From contig CAZQWM010000009.1 of the NCBI GenBank assembly GCA_964597035.1, positions 7,543-71,542 of the forward strand: 64,000 bases of DNA, read 5' to 3'. The position numbers and the translations under genes were made by a program. The notes below the pieces were generated by a model. It saw nothing but the letters and a program-made list of their open reading frames with translations. It was not told the DNA's origin and made no database searches. Below, in pieces: positions 9,660 to 17,894 of the stretch (position 1 is the first letter of the stretch; each line of letters begins with the position of its first letter). This DNA comes from Fen-1362 sp964597035. Lineage in GTDB: Bacteria; Planctomycetota; Phycisphaerae; Sedimentisphaerales; Anaerobacaceae.

Positions 9660-12047
9660 ATGATAATGAAAAATCTGACGTTCCTGATTATTTGCTTTTT
9701 TGCCGGATGCGGCATATCGAAATCGCCAATGCTGCCGGCAAAGCAGGAAAGAACGAAAGATTCTCTGGTCTTGTGGTATCGCAAGCCGGCAATTCAGTGG
9801 GTCGAGGCACTGCCAATCGGTAACGGCCGGCTCGGCGCAATGGTTTTCGGCGGCATCAAAAATGAGCGAATACAGTTAAACGAGGACACTCTGTGGGCGG
9901 GAGGCCCCTACGACCCTACCAATCCCAATGCGCTTGTGGCGCTGCCTGAAGCACGCCGGCTTATATTCGCAGGTAAGTACAAAGAAGCTAATAAGCTCAT
10001 CGGCGCACAAATGATGGGTAAACCAATCACGCAGATGCCTTATCAGCCGGTCGGCGATTTGTTCCTTACTTTTCCTGGTGTCGGGATGGCGGCAAATTAT
10101 AGACGTCAGCTTAATCTTGATACCGCTATAGCCAGCACTGAATTCACTGTCGGCGATGTAAACTTCACTCGCGAAATCTTCTCCAGCCCCGTTGACCAGG
10201 TTATCGTTGTCCGCCTGACCGCCGACAAGCCCGGACAGATTACGTTTACAGCCGCAATGAAAACCGAGCAGAAAGCGACAATTAAAACTGAGTCACCGGA
10301 TATATTAGTGATGGGCGGTGTTAATCGGCCGCAGCGGCGCATAAAAGGAGCATTGAAATTTCAGGCCCGTGTACGTGTGCTGGCTGACGGAGGGGAGGTT
10401 ATTGAGGATTCTAACCGCATTACGGTCAACAATGCCGATTCAGCAATCCTGCTTGTCGCCGCAGCCACAAGTTACAAGAGTTTCAAGGATGTTTCAGGCG
10501 CCCCCGAGGCCTTGACTAAAAAATATATAAGCGAAGCGGAGAAAAAGTCATTCGATATTCTTCGCAAAAACCATATAGCCGAACACCAGCGACTGTTCAG
10601 GCGAGTCAAACTGGACCTTGGTACTACGGAAGCGGCCAATCGTTCCACCGATGAGCGGATAAAACCCTTTCCAGAAACGAATGACCCCCAGCTTGCGACG
10701 CTTTATTTCCAGTTCGGCCGGTATCTGCTGATATCCAGTTCACGCCCAGGGTGTCAACCTGCGAATTTGCAGGGGCTATGGAATGAAAGCATTAATCCGC
10801 CCTGGGGTAGTAAATACACGATTAATATCAATACCGAGATGAACTACTGGCCGACGGAACCGACGAATCTTTCCGAGTGCGTCGAGCCGCTTGTCGCTAT
10901 GATAATGGACCTTACTGAGACAGGTGCTCATACAGCCAAAGTTAATTGGGGAGCGAACGGCTGGGTTTGCCATCATAATACAGACCTGTGGCGCGCATCG
11001 GCCCCGATTGACGGGCCTCTTTGGGGCTTCTGGCCTACAGGCGGGGCGTGGCTCTGCAAACACCTTTGGGACCATTATCAATACAACTGCGACAAAAAAT
11101 ACCTCGCTAAAACATATCCCGTTATGAAAAGCGCAGCACAATTTTTCCTCGACACACTCGTCGAGGAGCCCAATAATCACTACCTTGTTACCTGCCCCTC
11201 GTTATCGCCGGAAAATACCCACCCATACGGCGCAAGCATTTGCGCAGGCCCCACAATGGATTCTCAGATTCTGCGGGACCTGTTTACCAATTGCATCGAC
11301 GCTTCACAAATTTTAGGCGTCGATGAGAATTTCCGCCAACAGCTCATCGCCACACGAGGGCGACTGGCGCCGAACAAAATCGGCAGCGCCGGTCAGCTTC
11401 AGGAATGGCTCGATGACTGGGATATGAAGGCGCCGGAAATTCATCATCGCCATGTCTCGCATCTTTATGGCCTGTACCCGAGCGACCAGATATCGCTTCG
11501 CACAACGCCGGCCCTTGCCACTGCGGCTCGCAAGTCGCTCGAAATTCGAGGAGATGAGGCAACCGGCTGGGGGACTGCCTGGCGGCTTAATCTCTGGGCC
11601 CGGCTGCACGATGCAGAACACGCCTACAAGATTCTTCGAATGCTGATAAGCCCGCAGCGGACGTACCCGAATATGTTCGACGCCCATCCGCCTTTCCAGA
11701 TAGACGGCAACTTCGGCGGCACGGCGGGCATTGCTGAAATGCTGCTGCAAAGCTGTAATGGTGAAATCGAACTGCTGCCTGCGCTGCCAAAGGCCTGGCC
11801 TGACGGCTCAGTGAGCGGTTTATGTGCAAAGGGTGGTTTTGAAGTGGATATAATTTGGAGCAACGGCCTTGTCGATAGTGCGGTCATAACGTCAAAATGC
11901 GGCAATATAGCCCGCGTCCGAACATCGTTTCCGGTTAATGTTAAGTCAAAGGGCCGAACAGTTAAAGTAACTCGCCCCGGGCAAAACGTCGTGGAATTTC
12001 AAACAAAGGCGCAACAAAAGTATTCTCTTTCAAGGGCATCTTTATAA
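9660..12047 (+). CDS. GH95 alpha-L-fucosidase/galactosidase, lipoprotein
   Basis: A 795-residue GH95 enzyme, inverting, acting on alpha-L-fucosyl or alpha-L-galactosyl residues of xyloglucan or similar side chains. The N-terminal beta domain starts LWYRKPAIQWVEALPIGNGRLGAMVFGG with the family motif NEDTLWAG. The barrel shows NINTEMNYWP near residue 387 (two catalytic Asn), SPEN near 515 (general acid Glu) and FQIDGNFGG near 681 (Asp). The leader ends FFAGC, a good lipobox, so the enzyme is probably membrane-anchored outside the cytoplasm. An ATG at 9666 is an alternative start. It lies between the GH115 and GH8 genes with short spacers, so one transcript is likely. Confidence 0.92.
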   Translation: MIMKNLTFLIICFFAGCGISKSPMLPAKQERTKDSLVLWYRKPAIQWVEALPIGNGRLGAMVFGGIKNERIQLNEDTLWAGGPYDPTNPNALVALPEARRLIFAGKYKEANKLIGAQMMGKPITQMPYQPVGDLFLTFPGVGMAANYRRQLNLDTAIASTEFTVGDVNFTREIFSSPVDQVIVVRLTADKPGQITFTAAMKTEQKATIKTESPDILVMGGVNRPQRRIKGALKFQARVRVLADGGEVIEDSNRITVNNADSAILLVAAATSYKSFKDVSGAPEALTKKYISEAEKKSFDILRKNHIAEHQRLFRRVKLDLGTTEAANRSTDERIKPFPETNDPQLATLYFQFGRYLLISSSRPGCQPANLQGLWNESINPPWGSKYTININTEMNYWPTEPTNLSECVEPLVAMIMDLTETGAHTAKVNWGANGWVCHHNTDLWRASAPIDGPLWGFWPTGGAWLCKHLWDHYQYNCDKKYLAKTYPVMKSAAQFFLDTLVEEPNNHYLVTCPSLSPENTHPYGASICAGPTMDSQILRDLFTNCIDASQILGVDENFRQQLIATRGRLAPNKIGSAGQLQEWLDDWDMKAPEIHHRHVSHLYGLYPSDQISLRTTPALATAARKSLEIRGDEATGWGTAWRLNLWARLHDAEHAYKILRMLISPQRTYPNMFDAHPPFQIDGNFGGTAGIAEMLLQSCNGEIELLPALPKAWPDGSVSGLCAKGGFEVDIIWSNGLVDSAVITSKCGNIARVRTSFPVNVKSKGRTVKVTRPGQNVVEFQTKAQQKYSLSRASL

Positions 12048-12052
12048 AACAA

Positions 12053-13369
12053 ATGTATTTTGATTCGTTGGTCACGTTGGGTCTGTGCCTGGTGCTCGGC
12101 CTTGTGCTGGTTATTATTTTCACGTTCTGCCGGGACTCTTTTGGCGCCAAAACCGACCCCGACAAAAGCGGTAATAACTTTCAAGGCGCATTCGCGACCG
12201 GACAATATTGTAACCTATTTGTCGAGGCAGGCCACTCCCCGCAGGAGGTAACCGACAAGGTCAATGCGGCCTTTCAGCAGTTGTTCCACGGCGACCCCGA
12301 AAAGCAGGCGGTTTATTTCACTGCCGGCAAAAACGACAATGGCCCTCTCGCCTATATCTGCGACTCTTACCACAACGACGTGCGCTCCGAAGGGATGTCT
12401 TATGGAATGATGATTGCCGTGCAGCTTGATAAAAAGCCCGAGTTCGACACACTTTGGAACTGGGCCAGGACCTATATGTATCACGATTCGCCTAATCACC
12501 CGGCACGAGGTTACTTTTCCTGGTCTGTGAGAACAGACGGCACGCCGAACGATGAGATGCCCGCCCCCGATGGCGAGGAGTATTTCGCGATGTCACTTTA
12601 CTTCGCCGCAAACCGCTGGGGCAATGGCACGGGTATCTACAATTACAAAGCCGAAGCTGACCGGCTCTTGTTAGATATGAAGAACCGTGAAGACATCACA
12701 GGCCAGACAGTCACCGGCCTTCGAACGGTCGGCAATCTCTTCGATTCCGAACACAAAATGGTCCGATTCTCACCCGTCGTTGAAATCCGTGATCACACCG
12801 ACCCGTCATATCATTTGCCGGCGTTTTACGAACTCTGGGCGCGTTGGGGCCCCGAACAGGACCGTCAGTTCTGGGCGCAGGCCGCCTCGATTAGCCGGGA
12901 TTTCTTTAACAAAGTAACGCATCCTGAGACGGGATTATCACCGGACTATGCCAATTTCGATGCCACCCCTTGGGCTAGCCAACAGAACGTCGGTGCCGTT
13001 AACTTTCAGGATGACGCGTGGCGGACCGCGATGAACTGGTCTATGGACTGGGCCTGGTGGAGCGAAGATACTCGCCAAAGACAGCTAAGCGAGCGCCTGC
13101 AGGCGTTTTTCGAGTCTAAAAATATCTCCCGCTACGGAAACCAGTTCACACTCGATGGCAACCAGCTCGCCGGCAGGCACTCAATCGGGCTGGTGGCGAC
13201 AAACGCTGTTGCGAGTCTCGCCACGACTCATCCCCGCGCAAAGCTGTTTGTCGAGGAATTATGGAACATGCGCATCCCCACAGGCCGATTGCGCTACTAC
13301 GATGGAATGTTGTATATGCTAAGTTTGCTTCACTGTAGCGGCCAGTTCCGAATCTGGCAGCCACAATAA
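12053..13369 (+). CDS. GH8 reducing-end xylose-releasing exo-oligoxylanase-like
   Basis: A 438-residue GH8 enzyme. The segment DVRSEGMSYGMM near residue 108 carries the general acid Glu, and the overall pattern (GAFATGQYCNLF, CDSYHNDVRSEG, ARGYFSWSV, DGEEYFAMSL) resembles reducing-end xylose-releasing exo-oligoxylanases (Rex) more than cellulases or chitosanases. An N-terminal hydrophobic stretch (about residues 5-26) would act as signal anchor. It starts five bases after the GH95 gene, so co-expression and perhaps translational coupling are likely. With GH115 removing glucuronic acid, it would trim the resulting xylo-oligosaccharides. Endoglucanase activity cannot be excluded from sequence. 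Confidence 0.85.
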   Translation: MYFDSLVTLGLCLVLGLVLVIIFTFCRDSFGAKTDPDKSGNNFQGAFATGQYCNLFVEAGHSPQEVTDKVNAAFQQLFHGDPEKQAVYFTAGKNDNGPLAYICDSYHNDVRSEGMSYGMMIAVQLDKKPEFDTLWNWARTYMYHDSPNHPARGYFSWSVRTDGTPNDEMPAPDGEEYFAMSLYFAANRWGNGTGIYNYKAEADRLLLDMKNREDITGQTVTGLRTVGNLFDSEHKMVRFSPVVEIRDHTDPSYHLPAFYELWARWGPEQDRQFWAQAASISRDFFNKVTHPETGLSPDYANFDATPWASQQNVGAVNFQDDAWRTAMNWSMDWAWWSEDTRQRQLSERLQAFFESKNISRYGNQFTLDGNQLAGRHSIGLVATNAVASLATTHPRAKLFVEELWNMRIPTGRLRYYDGMLYMLSLLHCSGQFRIWQPQ

Positions 13370-13426
13370 TCGCCACACCGAACGCTGTGCACCTTTGCCG
13401 GGGCCTCAGCAGTCAAAAGGTATTGA

Positions 13427-13516
13427 CTATTTCTTCTTGCCCTTGCTCTTGCCTTTTGCCTTTACTTTTTTGATGCTCTTTTTCATTCCCGACATGCATC
13501 CGCACGTCCTGCACAT
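13427..13516 (-). CDS. 29-residue CxxCxC, Lys-rich microprotein
   Basis: An ATG at 13516 opens 29 codons ending in TAG. The protein begins MCRTCGCMSGMKK and ends in a strongly basic tail (about half Lys). The start resembles the N-terminal nickel-binding CxxCGC motif of HypB, but no GTPase domain follows. A good Shine-Dalgarno site (AAAGGAAG, 13530-13523) and a near-consensus promoter (13586-13559) with a leader of about 35 bases support real expression. It is divergent from the LplT-like gene and convergent with GH8. Role unknown: metal binding or nucleic-acid binding through the basic tail are guesses. Confidence 0.6.
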   Translation of the reverse strand: MCRTCGCMSGMKKSIKKVKAKGKSKGKKK

Positions 13517-13558
13517 CTTCGCTTCCTTTCAAAAATATTCCGATTTTGCATCGGTGCC

Positions 13559-13586
13559 ATTTTACTTGTAACAACGCTTAAGTCAA
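13559..13586 (-). promoter_or_regulatory. Promoter of the 29-residue microprotein
   Basis: On the minus strand TTGACT (13586-13581), a 16-base spacer and TAAAAT (13564-13559). It is divergent from the weaker promoter at 13612-13640. Confidence 0.65.
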
Positions 13587-13611
13587 TAAACCTCCTGCTT
13601 TGAAACGCCGA

Positions 13612-13640
13612 TTGTCATAAGGGCCTGTATCTGTTACTAT
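13612..13640 (+). promoter_or_regulatory. Possible promoter of the lplT-aas pair
   Basis: TTGTCA (13612-13617), 17 bases, TACTAT (13635-13640) preceded by TGT, an extended -10 pattern. The match is moderate. Confidence 0.4.
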
Positions 13641-13681
13641 ATTAAAATCCAAATAAGAAATTGATAAACCACGGTGTGACA

Positions 13682-14956
13682 ATGGACGTCCCGTTAAATC
13701 AGCCGCAAAAACCGCAAAGCACGCGTTGCAAATTTGCCGGTATGGTCGGCGTTTACTTCTTCGGCTCGCTCAACGATAATTTCTATCGACAGTGTGCCTT
13801 GATGCTGGCCGTCGTCGCCGGGCTGAAACTACAGGGACACATTATGTTTTTGTTTGCTCTGCCGTTTATTCTCTTCGCCTCTTACGCCGGCTTTCTCGCA
13901 GACCGCTTCCCGAAACGCTCCGTCATAATCGCCGCGAGGTGCTTTGCCCTTGTCGCCTTTATCTTTGGTGCCGTCGGGCTTTATCTGCTTAACTGGCCAA
14001 TCATTGTTATAACCGTCTTTGTCCTAGGTCTGCAGTCCACCATTTTCAGCCCCTCTATCAACGGCACAATCCCTGAGCTTTATCCCGCCGATTTCGTTAT
14101 TACCGCCAACGCCGTCGTTCGCGTTGTTACCAATGCCGCGATTCTCCTCGGCATCGCCTCCGCAGGCTTTGTCCTCGACGCGGTCAAGGATGCAAAAGGT
14201 GCTTTTGGTGATATTCCTCTCAGTCGGTGTCTCGCTTCCGTGTTTGTCCTTCTCGGCGCGATGGCAGCCCTTGTCATCAGTTTCTTTGTCCCGAAGTTTC
14301 CCGCGGCCTCTCCGAAAGCGCCCTTTCCCTGGAAGGGGCCCTTGGAATCGGTCGTTACGCTTTTTAACACCCGCCGCCACCCCCTCTTGGCCGTATCTAT
14401 CTTCGCGAAGGCCTTCTTCTGGTTTGCCGGCTCTCTGCAAATCCTGATTATCAACTCGCTCGGATTGTCCCAGTTCCATCTTTCAAAAACGTTCACCAGC
14501 GCCCTTGTCATCGTTGAGCTTGTTGGTATCGCCGCGGGCAGTCTGCTCGCACCGCTTTTTGCAAAAGGCTCCAAATGGTATCGCGTCCTTATTCCCTCGG
14601 CCCTCGTCTTGGCCGGCTCTATGTTCGCCGTCGCACTCGTCCCGTTGATGCCCGAGATCGCCGGGACAGCAATTGTCATTGTCTCACTGGCTCTACTCGG
14701 TATGTCCGCCGGCGTATTCTCCATCCCGTTGACCAGTTTTGTTCAGACCGACCCCGCTCCAGACCTCAAAGGCCGTATGATTGCCGCCTCCAACTTCGCC
14801 GACTTTACCGGCATATTGCTCTCTGGCGCGGTCTTCCATCTCTTTGACCGTGCAGGTATCCTGCCCACAAACTGTTTTGCGATTGAAGCGGTTTTCGTGC
14901 TGGCAGTTGCCGGCTGGCTGGCGTTTGTTTTGCCCGAGGAATCCGACAATGCTTGA
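13682..14956 (+). CDS. MFS transporter, LplT-like lysophospholipid flippase
   Basis: A major-facilitator protein with about 12 hydrophobic segments, starting with VYFFGSLNDNFYRQ, a start typical of LplT-type carriers that bring lysophospholipids across the inner membrane. The next gene, overlapping by eight bases (ATGCTTGA), is an acyltransferase-ligase (Aas), the known partner of LplT in phospholipid repair, which supports the assignment. I use ATG at 13682; TTG at 13661 and GTG at 13676 are in frame, and none has a clear Shine-Dalgarno site. The typical MFS loop motif is seen as GFLADRFPKR. Confidence 0.8.
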   Translation: MDVPLNQPQKPQSTRCKFAGMVGVYFFGSLNDNFYRQCALMLAVVAGLKLQGHIMFLFALPFILFASYAGFLADRFPKRSVIIAARCFALVAFIFGAVGLYLLNWPIIVITVFVLGLQSTIFSPSINGTIPELYPADFVITANAVVRVVTNAAILLGIASAGFVLDAVKDAKGAFGDIPLSRCLASVFVLLGAMAALVISFFVPKFPAASPKAPFPWKGPLESVVTLFNTRRHPLLAVSIFAKAFFWFAGSLQILIINSLGLSQFHLSKTFTSALVIVELVGIAAGSLLAPLFAKGSKWYRVLIPSALVLAGSMFAVALVPLMPEIAGTAIVIVSLALLGMSAGVFSIPLTSFVQTDPAPDLKGRMIAASNFADFTGILLSGAVFHLFDRAGILPTNCFAIEAVFVLAVAGWLAFVLPEESDNA

Positions 14957-17573
14957 TTTTATCGTTCGAGCAATCGCAAAATTCGTCTTCTCGCTGCGAT
15001 ACCGCATCCGAATCATCGGTCTCGACAAAATCGCTGAAAAAGGCAGAACAGGCATCGTCTTTTTGCCCAATCATCCCGCCCTCATCGACCCCGTAATAAT
15101 GTTCGCGTATCTTCACGGCCCGTTTCGCCCGCACGGCTTTGGCGACCAGGACCAGGTCAACCGGTTCTTGATTCGCACGTTCGCCCGCCGATGGGGTGTC
15201 CGAACCGTCCCGAGCATCGCAAATTATGGCCCCGCAGCCAGGGAAAAAGTCGAGCAGGTCCTCGATGAGACTATCGAAGGACTCAAGCAAGGCGAGAACC
15301 TCGTCCTCTGGCCCGCGGGCCGAGTCTATCACAGCTACAAAGAATCGCTCGGTGCCAACAGTTCCGTCGAGCGAATCCTGCAAAGTTGCCCCGATGTCCG
15401 AATCGTCCTCGTACGCACACGTGGCCTGTGGGGTAGCTCCTTTGGCTGGGCAGGCGGTTCGGAACCGCTGGTTATGCCCGTCCTTTTGAAAGGCGCACTT
15501 CAATTGCTCGCAAGTTTTATCTTCTTCGCCCCCCGGCGCAAAGTAACTATCGAATTTTACGAACCGCAGGACCTGCCCTGCACTGCCGACCGCAATACCT
15601 TCAATCGCTTCCTCGAGGATTTTTACAATGCCGATGCTCTCCCGAATACTTATGTCCCCCATACTATCTGGGAGAAGGGGGGCACGCGAACCCTCCCCGA
15701 GCCGAAGCCGCCGACTTTACAGGCAAGCTACTCATCCGTCCCCGGCTCCACCCGCCAAATCGTCCTCAAGCACCTCTCCGAGCGAACCGGTATCTCCGGG
15801 CTAAAGGAAACCGACCTTCTCGCCGCCGACCTTGCTATGGATAGCTTGGCACGCGCCGATTTACTCCTCTGGCTCGAAAGTGAATTCGGCTTCCGTCAGG
15901 CAGACGCCGACGCTATGCAGACCGTTGGCGACGTGATGTTGGCCGCCTGCGGCAAATTCGTTTATCTGACGCCCATCGCCATAAAGCCCGTTCCCTCCGG
16001 CTGGTTCAAACGAAGACCTAAACGTCGCGCCGCGATACCAAAAGGCGAATCACTTACCAAAATCTTCCTCAATCAGGCCGCTCGCAATCCGTCGCGAATT
16101 GCTGTCGCCGACCAGGCCACAGGCGCAAAATCCTATCGAGACATCGTCACCGCCTGCATCGCGCTTCGCCAGCTCATAAAAAAGCTCGAAGGCGACCACG
16201 TCGGCATAATGCTCCCTGCCTCCGTCGTCGCCGACGTCGCGTATCTCGCAACGCTCTTCGCTGAAAAAATTCCCGTTATGGTCAACTGGACCGCCGGCCC
16301 GCGAAATATCCTCGCCTCACTCGACGCCGTCGGCGTAAAGCATATCCTCACCGCCAAACCAGTCGTTGACCGAATCTCTCTGCAGGGTATCGACCTTTCT
16401 GATGTCTCTTCCCGCTTCTGCTTTTTAGAAGAACTCACCGGCCCACTCTCCCGCGCTGCTAAGTTAGCCGCCGCTTTCTCCGCCCGTTTCTCCTGGAGAG
16501 CTTTGCGAAAGGCAAAGGTCCATGATACCGCCGCAATACTTTTTACCAGCGGCTCCGAAACCCTCCCCAAGGCCGTCCCGCTGTCGCACTCCAACCTTAT
16601 AGCCAATATGAGCGACGTTCTGAGCGTTATCCAGCTTTATGAAACCGACCGTCTCATCGGCTTCCTTCCTCCGTTCCACTCCTTCGGCCTTACCGTCACC
16701 GTGCTTTTGCCTGTGCTCGCGGGCGCTCAGGTCGCCTATCATCCCAATCCCACCGAAGCCGACACACTCGCCAAAATCATCGACTCCTACAAAATCACGC
16801 TGCTGCCGGGCACGCCCACTTTTCTCGCAGGCATCCTCCGCGTCGCAACCGAAAAGCAGCTTGCTTCGCTGCGCCTGGCCGTAACAGGCGCCGAAAAGTG
16901 CCCGCAGGACGTTTATGACGCCCTCGCCGAAAAATGCCCACAGGCCGTCGTCCTCGAGGGCTACGGCGTCACCGAATGCTCCCCTATAATCTCCCTCAAC
17001 GATGAGAATAATCCAGAACCCTTCTCAATCGGCAAGCTCCTCCCCTCGCTCGATTATCTCCTCATCCATCCCGAAACGCAAAAGCCACTCACTCCACCCG
17101 CAACCGGTATCCTCCTCGTATCGGGCCCAGGTGTTTTCTCCGGCTATCTCAACTATTCCGGCAAATCCCCCTTTATCGAAATTGACGGCAAACGGTGGTA
17201 CAGCACAGGCGACCTCGTCTGCGTCGACCAGGATGGCCTGCTAACCTTCCAGGGCCGATTGAAAAGATTCGTTAAGTTAGGCGGCGAAATGGTCTCACTT
17301 CCCGCCGTCGAAGCGGTCCTTCAGTCCGACTTCCCCTCCGACCCCGATAAAGGCCCGGCGCTTGCCGTCGAAGCCACCGATGCCGAACAGCCCGAGCTTG
17401 TTCTCTTTACGACTCTCGATATTGACCGTGAAGAAGCCAACAAAAAAATCCGTTCCGCCGGCCTCTCAGGCCTCCACTCCATCCGCCGCGTCGTCAAACT
17501 CGACTCGATTCCCTTATTGGGTACCGGAAAGACTGATTATAGAGCTCTCAAAGAGATGCTGAAAACTGCATAG
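14949..17573 (+). CDS. aas: Aas-type fusion: PlsC acyltransferase, ACP, acyl-ACP/CoA ligase
   Basis: An 874-residue fusion that would re-acylate lysophospholipids at the inner membrane. Residues about 1-230 are a PlsC-type acyltransferase with NHPALID (HX4D) near residue 40; the second motif reads WPAGR rather than the usual PEGTR/PEGR, so the Glu is missing. Around residues 260-340 lies an acyl-carrier-like domain with DSL near 298, the phosphopantetheine Ser. The rest is an AMP-forming ligase: TSGSETLPKAVPL near 530, GYGVTE near 670, YSTGD, GRLKRFVKLGGE, and the catalytic Lys in GTGKTDY near 857. The ATG at 14949 overlaps the transporter stop; the longer frame from 14781 lies inside the transporter. 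E. coli Aas lacks the carrier domain, so this architecture is unusual. Confidence 0.87.
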   Translation: MLDFIVRAIAKFVFSLRYRIRIIGLDKIAEKGRTGIVFLPNHPALIDPVIMFAYLHGPFRPHGFGDQDQVNRFLIRTFARRWGVRTVPSIANYGPAAREKVEQVLDETIEGLKQGENLVLWPAGRVYHSYKESLGANSSVERILQSCPDVRIVLVRTRGLWGSSFGWAGGSEPLVMPVLLKGALQLLASFIFFAPRRKVTIEFYEPQDLPCTADRNTFNRFLEDFYNADALPNTYVPHTIWEKGGTRTLPEPKPPTLQASYSSVPGSTRQIVLKHLSERTGISGLKETDLLAADLAMDSLARADLLLWLESEFGFRQADADAMQTVGDVMLAACGKFVYLTPIAIKPVPSGWFKRRPKRRAAIPKGESLTKIFLNQAARNPSRIAVADQATGAKSYRDIVTACIALRQLIKKLEGDHVGIMLPASVVADVAYLATLFAEKIPVMVNWTAGPRNILASLDAVGVKHILTAKPVVDRISLQGIDLSDVSSRFCFLEELTGPLSRAAKLAAAFSARFSWRALRKAKVHDTAAILFTSGSETLPKAVPLSHSNLIANMSDVLSVIQLYETDRLIGFLPPFHSFGLTVTVLLPVLAGAQVAYHPNPTEADTLAKIIDSYKITLLPGTPTFLAGILRVATEKQLASLRLAVTGAEKCPQDVYDALAEKCPQAVVLEGYGVTECSPIISLNDENNPEPFSIGKLLPSLDYLLIHPETQKPLTPPATGILLVSGPGVFSGYLNYSGKSPFIEIDGKRWYSTGDLVCVDQDGLLTFQGRLKRFVKLGGEMVSLPAVEAVLQSDFPSDPDKGPALAVEATDAEQPELVLFTTLDIDREEANKKIRSAGLSGLHSIRRVVKLDSIPLLGTGKTDYRALKEMLKTA

Positions 17574-17638
17574 TTATTGCAAAGCAAGTTCTGCTTGGTA
17601 AGGCAACTTGTCCGGCGTAGCCCCCATTAGGGGCGAAG

Positions 17639-17689
17639 TCGGAAACCGACTACCGAGCACTAAAACAGCTCCTCGCAAAAAACCCCTAG
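17639..17689 (+). pseudogene. Fossil C-terminus of a second Aas-like gene
   Basis: Sixty-six bases after the aas stop, in another frame, the DNA codes for ETDYRALKQLLAKN followed by TAG. This mirrors the real C-terminus (KTDYRALKEMLKT), but the third codon positions differ almost throughout, so it is not a recent tandem copy. It is best read as the tail of a deleted paralogue, or of a former 3' end displaced by an insertion at about 17574-17638, which contains the inverted repeat CAAGTT/AACTTG. Confidence 0.55.
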
Positions 17690-17700
17690 AATTATCCTCT

Positions 17701-17728
17701 TGTCATTCCCGCGAAAGCGGGAATCCAT
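17701..17728. repeat. dRS3-like palindromic repeat
   Basis: TGTCATTCCCGCG, AAA, then GCGGGAATCCA. It is a perfect palindrome of the ATTCCC-N8-GGGAAT class known as dRS3 in Neisseria and found as a dispersed repeat in many bacteria. Further copies in this window are at 20445, 22273 and 63881. The stretch 17574-17894 otherwise holds only the fossil tail and the presumed promoter (TATAAT at 17871-17876) of the next gene. Confidence 0.7.
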
Positions 17729-17894
17729 TTAATTCGGGGGTTGTTTCCACAGGAGGCAATCGGCTTTAAAATCGCTCTTTAAAGCATTAAAAATATCGTT
17801 CGACTTTTGCCGATATAAGTTATCAGACCGGAATCTTGACGATTGGCCCCGGTTTTCCGAATAGCGTCCGTATAATCTTTGCAGGAGAATAAAA

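Noticed and set aside
14805..15662. 285-codon minus-strand frame opposite the aas start
   Set aside because: Shadow frame in G+C-rich coding DNA with no ribosome-binding site or similarity.
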